Shown: piece by piece, positions 1 to 9,093 of the stretch
Layout of the letters: the number at the start of each line of letters is the position of its first letter
How positions within the stretch are numbered: position 1 is the stretch's first letter
Assembly: GCA_964504655.1 (NCBI GenBank)
Contig: CAZDFD010000007.1
Coordinates: 26,574-90,573, forward strand
Origin: JANXAZ01 sp964504655
Lineage (GTDB): Bacteria > Pseudomonadota > Alphaproteobacteria > Geminicoccales > Geminicoccaceae
Length of the DNA: 64,000 nucleotides
Reading direction: 5' to 3'
Program-made: the position numbers and the translations under genes
The notes under the pieces: model-generated
The model's database searches: none
The model's input: the letters and a program-made list of their open reading frames with translations, nothing else
What the model was told of the DNA's origin: nothing

Positions 1-547
1 GGTCGGTGACGCCTACGGACTGAAGAAGATCGGCGTCGAGAAGCTGCACCCCATCATTGCGCGCGGCGTGCTGCTCGACATCGCCGGCGCCAAGGGCGTC
101 GACATGCTGCAGGCCGGCTACGAGGTGAGCATGGCCGACGTCAAGCTGGCGCTCGAGAAGCAGGGGATGAAGGACTTCAAGTTCGCCGAGGGCGACGCGA
201 TCGTCTTCCATACCGGCTGGTCGAAGCTCTGGAAGAAGGACAACGCCAAGTTCAATTCGGGCGAGCCCGGCTACGGCATGGAGGTGGCCCGCTGGATGGC
301 CGAGGAGGTCAAGGCCGGCGTCACTGTCGCCGATACCTGGGCGGGCGAGGTCGTTCCCAACCCGGATCCGGCCTGCGCCTTCTGCGTGCACACCTATCTG
401 CAGGCTCGGCACGGCATCGTGAACCAGGAGAACGCGAAGCTCGACGATCTCGTCCGGGACAAGGTCTGGGTGTTCGCCTACATCTACAGCCCGGCGCCGA
501 TCGTGGGCGCCACGGGGTCGATGGGCGCGCCGATCGCGATCGATTGA
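1..547 (+). CDS. Cyclase family protein (kynurenine-formamidase-like), 3' part
   Basis: The reading frame is open from the first bases of the window to the TGA at 545-547, giving about 181 residues. The 5' end lies outside. A stretch reading HPIIARGVLLDIAG, followed by an acidic and aromatic C-terminal half, matches the C-terminal portion of the cyclase/kynurenine formamidase metal-hydrolase family (Pfam Cyclase). The conserved HxGTHxDxPxH metal motif of that family would lie upstream and cannot be checked. Family members are cytosolic metal-dependent amidases or lactonases; the substrate here is unknown. The next gene, an ABC ATPase, follows in the same direction about 87 bases downstream, so a shared transcript is possible but not shown. 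Confidence 0.75.
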   Translation, partial: VGDAYGLKKIGVEKLHPIIARGVLLDIAGAKGVDMLQAGYEVSMADVKLALEKQGMKDFKFAEGDAIVFHTGWSKLWKKDNAKFNSGEPGYGMEVARWMAEEVKAGVTVADTWAGEVVPNPDPACAFCVHTYLQARHGIVNQENAKLDDLVRDKVWVFAYIYSPAPIVGATGSMGAPIAID

Positions 548-633
548 CCGCGGCGGACATCGACACGACGGACGCGGAGGGGCGGCCTCGAGCCGCCCCT
601 CCTGTCGTCGGATCGGATCTCGGCGGCGTGGAG

Positions 634-1299
634 ATGCGGGACAACCCGACTGCGGAAGCGGTCGTCAGCCTGGACGGCGTGCGCGTCGTCCGGGGCGGTC
701 GAACGATCCTCGAGGTGCCGTCATGGTCCCTGGAGGAGGGTGGCCGCGCGCTCCTGACCGGTCCCTCCGGAAGCGGCAAGACCACGCTGCTGCAGCTGAT
801 CGCGGGCCTGTCGCGCCCGAGCGCGGGCCGGATCCGGGTCGCCGGTATCGAGCTTTCGGGATCGACCGAGGCGGCGCTCGACCGGTTCCGGGCGACAACC
901 ATCGGCTTCGTCTTTCAGACCCTGCACCTCGTCCCGGCCCTCTCGGTGCTCGACAATCTCCGGCTCGCGGCCTTCGTCACCGGCAGGGCCACGAGCGACG
1001 ACGCGCTGCGCGCGCGGCTCGCCGCGATCGGGCTCGCCGATCGGGCGCGGAACCATCCGAGCGACCTCAGCCAGGGCGAGGCGCAACGCGTCGCCATCGC
1101 CCGCGCCCTCGTGAACGAGCCCCGCCTCGTCCTGGCCGACGAGCCCACCTCGGCCCTGGACGATCGCAATGCCCGGGCGATGCTCGATCTGCTGCGCAGC
1201 GAGACGCAGCGATGCGGCGCGGCTCTTCTGGTCGCCACCCACGACGCCCGGCTCCTGCCTTTCTTCGAGCGCCGCCTCGAGCTCGAGGCCCGTTCATGA
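634..1299 (+). CDS. ABC transporter ATP-binding protein, LolD/MacB/DevA type
   Basis: A 221-residue ATPase. Walker A reads GPSGSGKT, the signature is LSQGE and Walker B is LVLADEP, followed by a switch histidine in ATHD. This is the compact single-domain layout of ATPases that partner FtsX-like permeases. The ATG at 634 is preferred over a TTG at 544 that overlaps the previous stop, because the LolD-like N-terminus begins just after 634. It overlaps the downstream permease by 4 bases (ATGA), so the two are probably translationally coupled. Such systems work in mechanotransmission or lipid and peptide export rather than solute import. The cargo is not evident from sequence. Confidence 0.88.
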   Translation: MRDNPTAEAVVSLDGVRVVRGGRTILEVPSWSLEEGGRALLTGPSGSGKTTLLQLIAGLSRPSAGRIRVAGIELSGSTEAALDRFRATTIGFVFQTLHLVPALSVLDNLRLAAFVTGRATSDDALRARLAAIGLADRARNHPSDLSQGEAQRVAIARALVNEPRLVLADEPTSALDDRNARAMLDLLRSETQRCGAALLVATHDARLLPFFERRLELEARS

Positions 1300-2570
1300 G
1301 CCTGCTCGCCCTCTGCCTCGCCTATCTGCGCCATCGGCTCGGGACGACCCTCCTGAACCTGAGCCTCCTGGCCCTGGGCGTCGCCACCATCACCGTGCTC
1401 CTCCTGCTCGACCGGCACCTGCGCGAGGAGGTGAACCGCGAGGTGCGCGGGATCGATCTGGTCGTCGGGGCCAAGGGAAGCCCGCTCCAGCTCATCCTCT
1501 CGACGGTGTTCCATCTCGACGTCCCGACCGGCAACATCCCCACGAGCGAAGCCGAGGCGATCCGTCGCCACCCGCTCGTGGCGCGGGCCGTCCCGCTCGC
1601 CATGGGCGACACGGCGGGAGGCTACCGGATCGTCGGCACCGAGCCGGCCCTGATCGAGGAACGTGGCGCGCGGCTCGCCGCCGGCCGCGTCTGGCAGGCT
1701 CCCATGGAAGCGGTGCTCGGCGCCGAGGTCGCCCGCGCGACCGGTCTCGGCATCGGCGGCAGCTTCGTGGGGGCGCACGGTCTGGGCGCCGGCGGATTCA
1801 TGCACGCCGAGCACGCCTACGAGATCGTGGGCGTCCTCGCAGCGACCGGCGGCGTGATCGATCGGCTGATCCTCACCTCGGTCGCAAGCGTTTGGAAGGT
1901 GCATGCGGTGCATCGCCCGACCGGGGCGGGCACGGCTCCGGGGGCGACGGTCGCGGGCGCACCCGCGGGCGGGCCGAGCCACCCGCATCCGGCCGAGGGC
2001 GGGCACGCCGAGGAGGAGGTGGAAGGCGACGAGATCACCGCGCTTCTGATCCGCTATCGCTCGCCGATCGCAGCCGTCCAGCTGCCACGCCTGATCAACG
2101 CGCGGCCGCAGCTCCAGGCCGCGTCGCCGGCGCTCGAAGCCGCACGGCTCATGGCGATCGCCGGCGTCGGTCTCGACGCCTTGCGCCTGTTCGGCGTGCT
2201 CCTGGTTGCCGCCGCGGGCCTCTCCGTGTTCGTGGCCCTGACCAACGCGTTGGCCGACCGGCGCGCGGACCTGGCACTCATGCGCGTCCTCGGCGCCGGT
2301 CGCGGGCTCCTGGTGCGCCAGCTCCTGCTCGAGGCGTTGCTGCTGACCGGCGCCGGGTGGGCGCTGGGCTTCCTGCTCGGTCATGCGGTGGTCGAGGCCC
2401 TGGCGCGGATCTTCCCCCAGGCGCAGGCTGCGGGCGTCTCCGGGATCGCGCTCGCCCCGGGTGAGTTGTTTCTGCTGCCGGCGACGCTCGGCCTCGGGGT
2501 GGCGGCGGCGCTCGTGCCGGCGATCCGCGCCTATCGCACCGATCTTGCCCTGGTTCTGGCCCGGAGCTAA
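1296..2570 (+). CDS. FtsX-like ABC transporter permease with a histidine/acid-rich loop
   Basis: A 424-residue inner-membrane protein. It has one N-terminal hydrophobic helix, a large MacB-like periplasmic domain, and three C-terminal helices forming the FtsX domain. ATG 1296 overlaps the ATPase stop. The periplasmic domain contains an insert around residues 210-245 rich in Pro, His and Glu (for example SHPHPAEGGHAEEE), followed by ITALLIRY. This low-complexity stretch may bind metal; that is an inference from composition only. With the ATPase upstream and a DUF3299 protein downstream it forms a three-gene set. Similar sets in other proteobacteria have been linked to metal homeostasis, but I cannot confirm the substrate. 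Confidence 0.85.
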   Translation: MSLLALCLAYLRHRLGTTLLNLSLLALGVATITVLLLLDRHLREEVNREVRGIDLVVGAKGSPLQLILSTVFHLDVPTGNIPTSEAEAIRRHPLVARAVPLAMGDTAGGYRIVGTEPALIEERGARLAAGRVWQAPMEAVLGAEVARATGLGIGGSFVGAHGLGAGGFMHAEHAYEIVGVLAATGGVIDRLILTSVASVWKVHAVHRPTGAGTAPGATVAGAPAGGPSHPHPAEGGHAEEEVEGDEITALLIRYRSPIAAVQLPRLINARPQLQAASPALEAARLMAIAGVGLDALRLFGVLLVAAAGLSVFVALTNALADRRADLALMRVLGAGRGLLVRQLLLEALLLTGAGWALGFLLGHAVVEALARIFPQAQAAGVSGIALAPGELFLLPATLGLGVAAALVPAIRAYRTDLALVLARS

Positions 2571-2579
2571 GAGAGCACC

Positions 2580-3083
2580 ATGAAACGCCTGTGCACGCTG
2601 CTCCTCCTGCTCGCCGGCTTCGCGAGCCTTCCGGCATCGGCCTTCACCCTGGGTCAGCAAGGCTTTCCGGGGTTCCGCGACCACGACCCGAAGGTGCTCG
2701 AGCGGGCGGGCGTCGTCCCGTGGGAGACGTTGCGCGAGCTCGAGATCTCCTACGAGTCCAAGGGCCCGGGCATGACCGACTTCAAGTCCAGCTTCACGAC
2801 CGCGCTCCTGGATCTGGACGGCAAGGAGGTCAAGCTCGCCGGGTTCATCTACCCGCTGGAAGCGGCCGAGGCGCACGAGCGCTTCCTCCTGGCTGCCTAC
2901 CCGCCCAGCTGTCCCTTCTGCCTGCCCGGCGGCGCCACCGAGATGGTCGAGGTGCTCGCCAAGCCGCCGGTCCGCTTCACCTACGACGCCATCGTGCTCG
3001 CCGGCCGGTTCGAGCTCCTGCGCGACGATCCCTCGGGACTGCTCTACCGGCTGCACGACGCCCGCACGGTGACGCTCAATTAG
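2580..3083 (+). CDS. DUF3299 family secreted protein
   Basis: A 167-residue protein with a clear Sec signal peptide (MKRLCTLLLLLAGFASLPASA, cleavage near residue 21). The mature part resembles DUF3299: a DFKSSFTTALLDLDGKEVKLAGF strand pair, a PLE segment, and a CPFC pair in PPSCPFCLPGG. The two cysteines could form a disulphide or bind metal. It starts 9 bases after the permease stop and closes the three-gene operon, so it is probably the periplasmic partner of that ABC system. The biochemical role of DUF3299 is unknown. Confidence 0.75.
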   Translation: MKRLCTLLLLLAGFASLPASAFTLGQQGFPGFRDHDPKVLERAGVVPWETLRELEISYESKGPGMTDFKSSFTTALLDLDGKEVKLAGFIYPLEAAEAHERFLLAAYPPSCPFCLPGGATEMVEVLAKPPVRFTYDAIVLAGRFELLRDDPSGLLYRLHDARTVTLN

Positions 3084-3137
3084 GCCGGACGGCCAGCGGC
3101 CGATACCGGAACCTCGCTGCGTCGCGCCTGCCTGCGC

Positions 3138-3893
3138 TCAGCCGCCAACGTCCTCGTCGCCGAGATAGGCGGCGCGGACCTCTGGATCGCTGCGGATCGA
3201 CGCGGGCGGGCCGCTCGCGATCGCACGACCGTAGACCAGCACGGTGATCCGATCGGCGAGGCGGAACACCGCATCCATGTCGTGCTCGATCAGCAGAATG
3301 GCGGTCTCCCGGCGCAGCTCCTCGAGTATGCCCAGGATCGCAGCGGCCTCGCCCGGCCCGAGGCCGGCCAGCGGCTCGTCGAGGAGCAGGAGCTTGGGGC
3401 GGAGCGCCAAGGCGATCGCGAGCTCGAGGACCCGCCGCTCGCCGTGGCTCAGGGCGAGGGCCGGGCGGTCGGCCAAAGCGGTGAGGCCGAGCCGCTCGAG
3501 GATCGCTTCCGCCGGCTCGTTCAACCGGCGTTCGCGGGAGGCGTCGGCGAGGAATCGGAAGCTGGTCCCGCTGGTCGCCTGGACCGCGACCGCCACGTTG
3601 TGCAGGACCGAGAAGGAGGGCAGCACGCTCGAGACCTGGAAGGTGCGGGCGATGCCCAAGTGGGCGCGGCGGTGGACCGGCAGGTCGGTGACGTCGCGCG
3701 CCTCGAAGAAGATCCGGCCCGAATCGGGGCGCAGCTCGCCGGAGAGGAGCCCCACGAGGGTGGTCTTGCCGGCACCGTTCGGGCCGATCACCGCGTGGAT
3801 CTCGTGCGAACGGACCTCGAGATCGAGGTCGACGGTCGCCGGGACCGCACCGAAGCTGCGGGCGAGCCCGCGGGTCTCGAGGACCACGCTCAT
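3138..3893 (-). CDS. livG: Branched-chain amino acid-type ABC transporter ATPase (LivG family)
   Basis: A 251-residue ATPase. Walker A is GPNGAGKTT, the signature LSHGE, and Walker B LLLLDEP followed by LAGLGP; the C-terminal tail is typical of LivG. ATG at 3893 overlaps the livM stop by 4 bases. It is the last gene of the minus-strand order binding protein, livH, livM, livG. The second ATPase of this class, a LivF, is not adjacent but lies at 8.4-9.1 kb. LIV-type systems import branched-chain amino acids but also urea, aromatic acids and other ligands, so the name denotes the family and not the proven substrate. Confidence 0.88.
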   Translation of the reverse strand: MSVVLETRGLARSFGAVPATVDLDLEVRSHEIHAVIGPNGAGKTTLVGLLSGELRPDSGRIFFEARDVTDLPVHRRAHLGIARTFQVSSVLPSFSVLHNVAVAVQATSGTSFRFLADASRERRLNEPAEAILERLGLTALADRPALALSHGERRVLELAIALALRPKLLLLDEPLAGLGPGEAAAILGILEELRRETAILLIEHDMDAVFRLADRITVLVYGRAIASGPPASIRSDPEVRAAYLGDEDVGG

Positions 3894-4885
3894 GCGAGGG
3901 TGCGCAGGCGCCGCAGGGCTCCCACGAGCCCGCCCCGGGAGAAGATCACGACCAGGATCAGGAGCGGCCCGAAGACCAGCGCCCAATGGGTGGTCAGCGA
4001 CGACAAGGCCTCCTCGAGCAGGAGGAACACGCAGGCGCCCAGAACCGAGCCGTGCAGCGTCCCGAGGCCGCCCAGGACCACCATGGCCAGAAGCTCGCCC
4101 GACCGGTGCCAGGACATGTACGCCGGCGCCACGAATTCGCTGAGGTTGGCGAGGAGGATGCCGGAAAGGCCGGTGAGCGTGCCGGCGATCGTGAACGCGA
4201 CCAGGCGGTAGCGGGCGACCGGATAGCCCATGGCGGCCATGCGCCGCTCGTTCTCCCGAGCGCCCAGGAGCACCCGGCCGAAGCGGGCCGCCTTGGCTCG
4301 GCGCAGGACCAGGTAGGTGGCGAGCAGGGCCGCGAAGGCCAGCCAGGCGAAGCTGCGCCGGTCGGCGAGCGAGATCAGACCATCGAAGCGACTGCGCTCG
4401 AGCAGGGTGAGTCCGTCGTCACCGCCGTAGCGGCTGAGCGAGGTGGCCGCGTAGAACAGCATCTGGCCGAAGGCCAGGGTGATCATGATGAAGTGAACGC
4501 CGCGGGTGCGCAGGCTCAGAGCACCCACGAGCGCCGCGAACAGGGCGGCAGCGAGGGTCGCCACCGGCCACTGGATCCAGCCGCTGGTGATTCCGTGCTC
4601 CGCCAGGATGCCGACGCCGTAGGCGCCGATCCCGAGGAACGCCGCCTGCCCCAGGCTCACGAGGCCGGCGATCCCGACCACCAGATCGAGCGCGACCGCG
4701 GCCAGGGCGAGGATCATCATGCGCGTCAACAACTTCACGTAGAAGGTCTGGCCCGCCGCATCGAGGGCCAGAAGGGCGCCGCCGAGGGCGGTGAACAGCA
4801 GGATCGGCAGCCACCGGTCGATCGGATCGGGCCGGGTGTGTGCGCCGGCGTCGCGCGCGCTCGACGGACCGACGGGGCTCCTCAC
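3890..4885 (-). CDS. livM: Branched-chain amino acid-type ABC permease (LivM family)
   Basis: A 331-residue polytopic membrane protein with about ten hydrophobic segments. It has LivM landmarks such as LVVGIAGLVSLGQAAFLGIGAYG near residue 70 and a C-terminal GxLHGSVLGA segment before the EAA-like loop. The GTG start at 4885 overlaps the livH stop and the 3' end overlaps the livG start, so the three genes are probably translationally coupled. It forms the inner-membrane channel with LivH. The N-terminal 20 residues are hydrophilic and of low complexity. Confidence 0.86.
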   Translation of the reverse strand: MRSPVGPSSARDAGAHTRPDPIDRWLPILLFTALGGALLALDAAGQTFYVKLLTRMMILALAAVALDLVVGIAGLVSLGQAAFLGIGAYGVGILAEHGITSGWIQWPVATLAAALFAALVGALSLRTRGVHFIMITLAFGQMLFYAATSLSRYGGDDGLTLLERSRFDGLISLADRRSFAWLAFAALLATYLVLRRAKAARFGRVLLGARENERRMAAMGYPVARYRLVAFTIAGTLTGLSGILLANLSEFVAPAYMSWHRSGELLAMVVLGGLGTLHGSVLGACVFLLLEEALSSLTTHWALVFGPLLILVVIFSRGGLVGALRRLRTLA

Positions 4886-5811
4886 CGCACCGCCCGGCGC
4901 AGCGGCAGCAGACCTTGCGGGGCGACGATCAGGACGACCGCCATGACCAGGTAGATCAGCATCGAGGCCAGGGCCGGGCCGATCTCGTTCGCCGCCGCGG
5001 GCGCGAGCACCGCGCGCAGCGCGTCGGTGAGGAACGAGCGGCCGAGGCTGTCGGCGAGGCCCACGAGCAGCGATCCGACCAGGGCCCCCTGGACCGATCC
5101 CATCCCGCCGGTGACGATGACGACGAAGGAGAGCACGAGGACGTGATCGCCCATGCCGGGCTCGACCGAGACGATCGGCCCGGCGACCAGGCCGGCGAAG
5201 CCCGCGAGCGCCGAGCCCATGCCGAGCACGACCAGGAACAATCGCTGGATGTCGGTGCCCAGCATCGCGAGCATGGGCGCGTTGCTCGCCGCCGCGCGCA
5301 CGCGCATGCCGAACCGCGTCCCGGCGATCAGGACGATCATCGCCGCGGCCACCGCGAGGCCCGTGGCGATGATCGCCAGACGGTAGGCCGGATAGCTGGC
5401 CCCACCCGGCAGGGTGACGCTCCAGTCGAGGAGCGCCGGCACCGGGAACGGCAGGGGTGCCGGCCCGGCCAGGAACCGGACCGCCTCGTTCATGAACAGG
5501 ATCACGCCATAGGTCGCCAGCACCTGGTCGAGATGGTCACGGTCGTAGACGTGCCGCAGCACGAGGCGGTCGAGCACCAGACCCACGAGCAGGGCCGCGG
5601 CCGGGGCGAGGAGGATCGCCGCCCCGGCCGAGCCCAGGCCAACCGCGACCAGGGCCCCGACATAGGCGCCGACCATGTAGACCACCCCGTGCGCCAGGTT
5701 GATGACGTCGAGGATCCCGAAGACCAGGGTCAGGCCGGCCGCGACCATGAACAGGAGAACACCGAGCTGCAGGCCGTTGAGGACCTGGACGACGAGGAGA
5801 CCCGGGTCCAT
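4882..5811 (-). CDS. livH: Branched-chain amino acid-type ABC permease (LivH family)
   Basis: A 309-residue permease with eight or more hydrophobic helices. The N-terminus (NGLQLGVLLFMVAAGLTLVFG) and the following INLAHG motif are diagnostic of LivH. A conserved GGMGSVQGALVGSLLVG segment lies in the C-terminal half. ATG at 5811 is 21 bases downstream of the binding-protein stop. It pairs with LivM to form the translocation path of the importer. Confidence 0.87.
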   Translation of the reverse strand: MDPGLLVVQVLNGLQLGVLLFMVAAGLTLVFGILDVINLAHGVVYMVGAYVGALVAVGLGSAGAAILLAPAAALLVGLVLDRLVLRHVYDRDHLDQVLATYGVILFMNEAVRFLAGPAPLPFPVPALLDWSVTLPGGASYPAYRLAIIATGLAVAAAMIVLIAGTRFGMRVRAAASNAPMLAMLGTDIQRLFLVVLGMGSALAGFAGLVAGPIVSVEPGMGDHVLVLSFVVIVTGGMGSVQGALVGSLLVGLADSLGRSFLTDALRAVLAPAAANEIGPALASMLIYLVMAVVLIVAPQGLLPLRRAVR

Positions 5812-5832
5812 CGACGACGGATTCTGCCTGGC

Positions 5833-6996
5833 CTACCACTTCATGGGGCAGTTCTTCGCATAGTCGTCGGCGTAGTCTTTGAAGACGAGATCGCCCTTGA
5901 CCATCGCCGGTGTTCCGTCGGCCAGCTTGCCCGGCGCGACGTAGTAGAAGTCGCTGATCGGGAAGTGGTTGCTGTTCAGCTTCCAATAGCCCTTGACCGA
6001 GGGGATCTGTGCCTTGCGGAAGGCGTCGCGCACGGCCGCCCGATCGTCGAGCCTCCCGCCCGCGCCCTTGACCGCCGCGTCGATCAGCTGGGCGGCGTCG
6101 TAGCCCTGCGCCGCGAAGTAGGACGGCACGTAGCCGAACCGGGCGCGAAAGCCGTCGACGAACTTGCGGTTCGCCGGATTGTCGAAGTCCGCGGCCCATT
6201 GCGATGCGCTCACCAGCCCGGAGGCGCTCTCACCCAGAGCCGGCAGCGACGTGTCGTCGACGGTGAAGGCCGAGAGCAGCGGGATCTGCTTGGCGAGGCC
6301 CGCCTGCGCGTACTGTTTGGCGAGCGCGATGCCCGGACCACCGGGCATGAACGCGTAGACCGCCTCGGGCTTCGCGGACTGGATCTTCGCGAGCTCCACC
6401 GAGAAGTCCACGGCGCCCAGCTTGGTGTACACTTCGTCGACCACCTCGCCGTTGTAGTAGCGCTTGAAGCCGGCGAGGCCGTCCTTGCCGGCCTGGTAAT
6501 TCGGCGCGATCAGGAAGACCCGCTTGTAGCCCTTGTCCTGCGCGTACTTTCCGAGCGCGCCATGGGTCTGGTCGTTCTGCCAGGAGGTGGAGAAGAAACG
6601 CTCCGAGCACTGCGCGCCGGCGATCGGCGAGGGACCGGCGTTGGCCGATACCAGGAAGGCGCCGGACTCGACGACCGGCTTGTAGATCGCCATCAGCACG
6701 TTGGAGAACACGATTCCGGCGACGATGTGCACCTTCTCCTTCTCGAGGAGCTTGTCGACCTCCTGCCTCGCCACGTCCGGCTTGAGCTGGTCGTCGCTCA
6801 CCACGAGCCTGGTCTCGAGCCCGCCCAGCCGGCCACCGGCATGCTCGAGGCCGAGCAGGAAGCCGTCGCGCAGGTGCTGACCGAGATTGGCGCCCGGGCC
6901 GGTGAACGTGGCCATGAACCCGACACGCAACTCCTGAGCTGCCAAGCCCGTGGCGAGCAGCACGGCGCCGATACCGACCCCGATCGCGAGGCGCAT
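5833..6996 (-). CDS. LIV-type ABC transporter periplasmic binding protein
   Basis: A 387-residue type I periplasmic binding protein (Peripla_BP_6). ATG 6996 is chosen because AGGGAGG lies a few bases upstream and the protein then begins with a normal signal peptide (MRLAIGVGIGAVLLATGLAAQ). The mature protein starts ELRVGFMATFTGPGANLGQ, typical of this family. It is the first gene of the minus-strand importer operon and diverges from a CoA-transferase gene. Conserved ligand residues cannot be assigned by eye, so the substrate is open: an amino acid, an aromatic acid or an acid later activated to CoA by the neighbour. Confidence 0.85.
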   Translation of the reverse strand: MRLAIGVGIGAVLLATGLAAQELRVGFMATFTGPGANLGQHLRDGFLLGLEHAGGRLGGLETRLVVSDDQLKPDVARQEVDKLLEKEKVHIVAGIVFSNVLMAIYKPVVESGAFLVSANAGPSPIAGAQCSERFFSTSWQNDQTHGALGKYAQDKGYKRVFLIAPNYQAGKDGLAGFKRYYNGEVVDEVYTKLGAVDFSVELAKIQSAKPEAVYAFMPGGPGIALAKQYAQAGLAKQIPLLSAFTVDDTSLPALGESASGLVSASQWAADFDNPANRKFVDGFRARFGYVPSYFAAQGYDAAQLIDAAVKGAGGRLDDRAAVRDAFRKAQIPSVKGYWKLNSNHFPISDFYYVAPGKLADGTPAMVKGDLVFKDYADDYAKNCPMKW

Positions 6997-7147
6997 GGCG
7001 AGACCTCCCTGGATGGCGCTGACCGTCCTCGTGGCGACGAGATTGCCAGAGCCGCAGCCCGGGCTCCAGCCTCGAGGTGGCGCACCTCGGCCGCCCGACC
7101 TAGGATCGTGTGCAGGCGGGCGACGGCCCCCCAGCAACGGGTGTCAC

Positions 7148-8356
7148 ATGGCTGACGGTTCGGGTCGGACGGGCGGCATGCTCACGGGCATCACGGTGAT
7201 CGACCTGACGCGTGTGTTGGGTGGGCCGTTCTGCACGCAGATCCTCGGGGATCACGGCGCCGACGTCATCAAGGTCGAGCCGCCGCAGGGGGACGAGGTC
7301 CGCGACTGGGGACCGCCCTTCCTGGATGGTGACGCGTCCTATTTCATCGGGATCAATCGCAACAAGAGATCGATCGGCATCGATCTGACGAAGCCGGCCG
7401 GACGGGAGCTTCTGGCCAGCCTGCTCGCGACCGCCGACGTGCTCGTCGAGAACATGAAGCCGGGCACGCTCGAAGGCTGGGGTCTGGGTCGTGCGACGCT
7501 CGTCGAGCACTTCCCGCGGCTCGTCCACTGCAGCATCACCGGCTTCGGCGCGGACGGACCCCTGGGTGGACGACCCGGGTACGACGCGGTGATCCAAGGT
7601 CTCGTCGGGATGTTCTCGATCAACGGCGCGCCGGAATGCGGCCCGACGCGAATCGGCGTCCCACTGGTCGACATCGGGACCGGGCTCTACGCGGCGATCG
7701 CCATCTTGATGGCGCTCCTCGAGCGGCAGCGTTCCGGCCGCGGCCAGCATCTGGATGTCAGCCTGTTCGATTGCGGACATGCGATGATGCATCCTCATGC
7801 GGCCAACTTCTTCTTGTCGGGAGTGGAACCCCAGCTTTCCGGTAGCGCGCATCCGAACATCAGTCCCTACGATACGTTTCGCACGGGAACGGTGCCCCTG
7901 TTCCTCGCGGTCGGCAACGAGCGTGCCTTCCAGAGGCTCTGTGAGATCGTCGGCGCGCCCGAGCTCGCGGGCGATCCGCGCTTCGCGAGCAACGCCGAAC
8001 GGGTGGTCAACCGCGTCGAGCTCAAGCTGGCGCTCGAGGAAGCGCTGTCGCGCCACGACGGCGAGCGCCTCTGGCAGGCTCTGATCGACGCTGGTGTTCC
8101 CGCCGGCCCCCTGTTCGGTCTGCGCGCGGCGGTCGAACACCCACATACGCACCATCGGCACATGGTGCTCGAGCGCGGCCGCTACCGGGCGATGGGCACG
8201 CCGATCAAGCCCTCCCGCAGCGAAGCGATCTTCGACCATGTGCCCCCCCGGTTCGCGGAGCACACCGACGAGGTGCTCGAGCTCGGCGTCGTGAGCCCCG
8301 AGCTGAGGGCGCGCGCGACGGCGACCGACGCCTTGCCTCGTCGCCGGCGTCGCTAG
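7148..8356 (+). CDS. Class III CoA-transferase (CaiB/BaiF family)
   Basis: A 402-residue cytosolic enzyme. The N-terminal Rossmann half shows LTGITVIDLTRVLGGPFCTQ and a GADVIKVEPPQGDEVRDWGP stretch, then NRNKRSIGIDL and LLATADVLVENMKPG. The catalytic aspartate is expected in PLVDIGTGLYAA. This is full length for formyl-CoA- or carnitine-CoA-transferase-like enzymes, which move CoA between carboxylic acids. It diverges from the importer operon and converges with livF, overlapping that stop by 4 bases. Inference: it activates the acid taken up by the LIV-type system. Confidence 0.88.
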   Translation: MADGSGRTGGMLTGITVIDLTRVLGGPFCTQILGDHGADVIKVEPPQGDEVRDWGPPFLDGDASYFIGINRNKRSIGIDLTKPAGRELLASLLATADVLVENMKPGTLEGWGLGRATLVEHFPRLVHCSITGFGADGPLGGRPGYDAVIQGLVGMFSINGAPECGPTRIGVPLVDIGTGLYAAIAILMALLERQRSGRGQHLDVSLFDCGHAMMHPHAANFFLSGVEPQLSGSAHPNISPYDTFRTGTVPLFLAVGNERAFQRLCEIVGAPELAGDPRFASNAERVVNRVELKLALEEALSRHDGERLWQALIDAGVPAGPLFGLRAAVEHPHTHHRHMVLERGRYRAMGTPIKPSRSEAIFDHVPPRFAEHTDEVLELGVVSPELRARATATDALPRRRRR

Positions 8357-9093
8357 ACGCCCAGCCGAGCGTGCAGCGCCTCCTGGTCGGCCAGCAGGTC
8401 CGCCGGCCGTCCAGCCCAGACGATCCGGCCCTTCTCGAGGACGTAGAAGCGCTCGGCCAACCGCGCCAGGGCGCGGACGTTCTTGTCGATGACCAGAATG
8501 GACTGCCCTCTCGCCTTGAGCTCGCCCAAGACGGCCCAAATGTCGCGACGCACCAGCGGCGCGAGCCCTTCGGTCGCCTCGTCCAGCATCAGCAGCCGAG
8601 GGTTGGTCATCAGCGCCCGGCCGATCGCCAGCATCTGCTGCTCCCCGCCGGAGAGGCGATCGGCCGCCTGGCGCAGCCGCTCGGAGAGGCGCGGAAACAG
8701 CCCGAGCACGTCGTCGAGGCTCCACCCCCGGCCACCGTCGCTCGGTGGGCGCGCGGCCACGAGCAGGTTTTCCCGCACCGAGAGGTTCGTGAACACCTGA
8801 CGCCCTTCCGGAACGAGACCGATGCCCAGTCCCGCGATCAGGGCGGGCTGCTCGCCATCGATTCGCCGTCCGTCGAAGTGGATCGAGCCGCTCCAGGGTC
8901 GCAGGCGGCCCATGACCGCGAGGAGCGTGGTCGTCTTGCCCATGCCGTTGCGACCGAGCAGGCCCACGAGCTCGCCGTGCCGAACCTGCAGGCACACCTC
9001 GAACAGGATCTGGCCGGATGGATAGCCGGTCGCGAGGTCGCGAACCTCGAGGAGGGGAGAGGGCGACTGGTCGGGGCGGCGTGATTTGAACAC
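8353..9093 (-). CDS. livF: Branched-chain amino acid-type ABC transporter ATPase (LivF family)
   Basis: A 246-residue ATPase. The domain begins LLEVRDLATGY; Walker A is GRNGMGKTT, the signature LSGGEQQ and Walker B LLMLDEA, with the LivF-type ending. It is the likely partner of the livG-livM-livH set, from which it is separated by the CoA-transferase. The start is a problem. Between the domain and tRNA-Pro the frame has no ATG, GTG or TTG; the nearest is a GTG at 9093, inside the tRNA gene. The true start may be that codon, a rare start codon, or the sequence may hold an error. The function call is firm and the 5' end is not. Confidence 0.82.
   Translation of the reverse strand: MFKSRRPDQSPSPLLEVRDLATGYPSGQILFEVCLQVRHGELVGLLGRNGMGKTTTLLAVMGRLRPWSGSIHFDGRRIDGEQPALIAGLGIGLVPEGRQVFTNLSVRENLLVAARPPSDGGRGWSLDDVLGLFPRLSERLRQAADRLSGGEQQMLAIGRALMTNPRLLMLDEATEGLAPLVRRDIWAVLGELKARGQSILVIDKNVRALARLAERFYVLEKGRIVWAGRPADLLADQEALHARLGV

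Noticed and set aside
544..633. Longer ATPase starting at TTG 544
   Set aside because: The extra 30 residues are unlike the family, while ATG 634 gives a normal N-terminus.
4840..7155. Plus-strand frame of about 770 codons opposite livH and the binding protein
   Set aside because: Low-complexity antisense artefact; the minus-strand genes carry clear family motifs.
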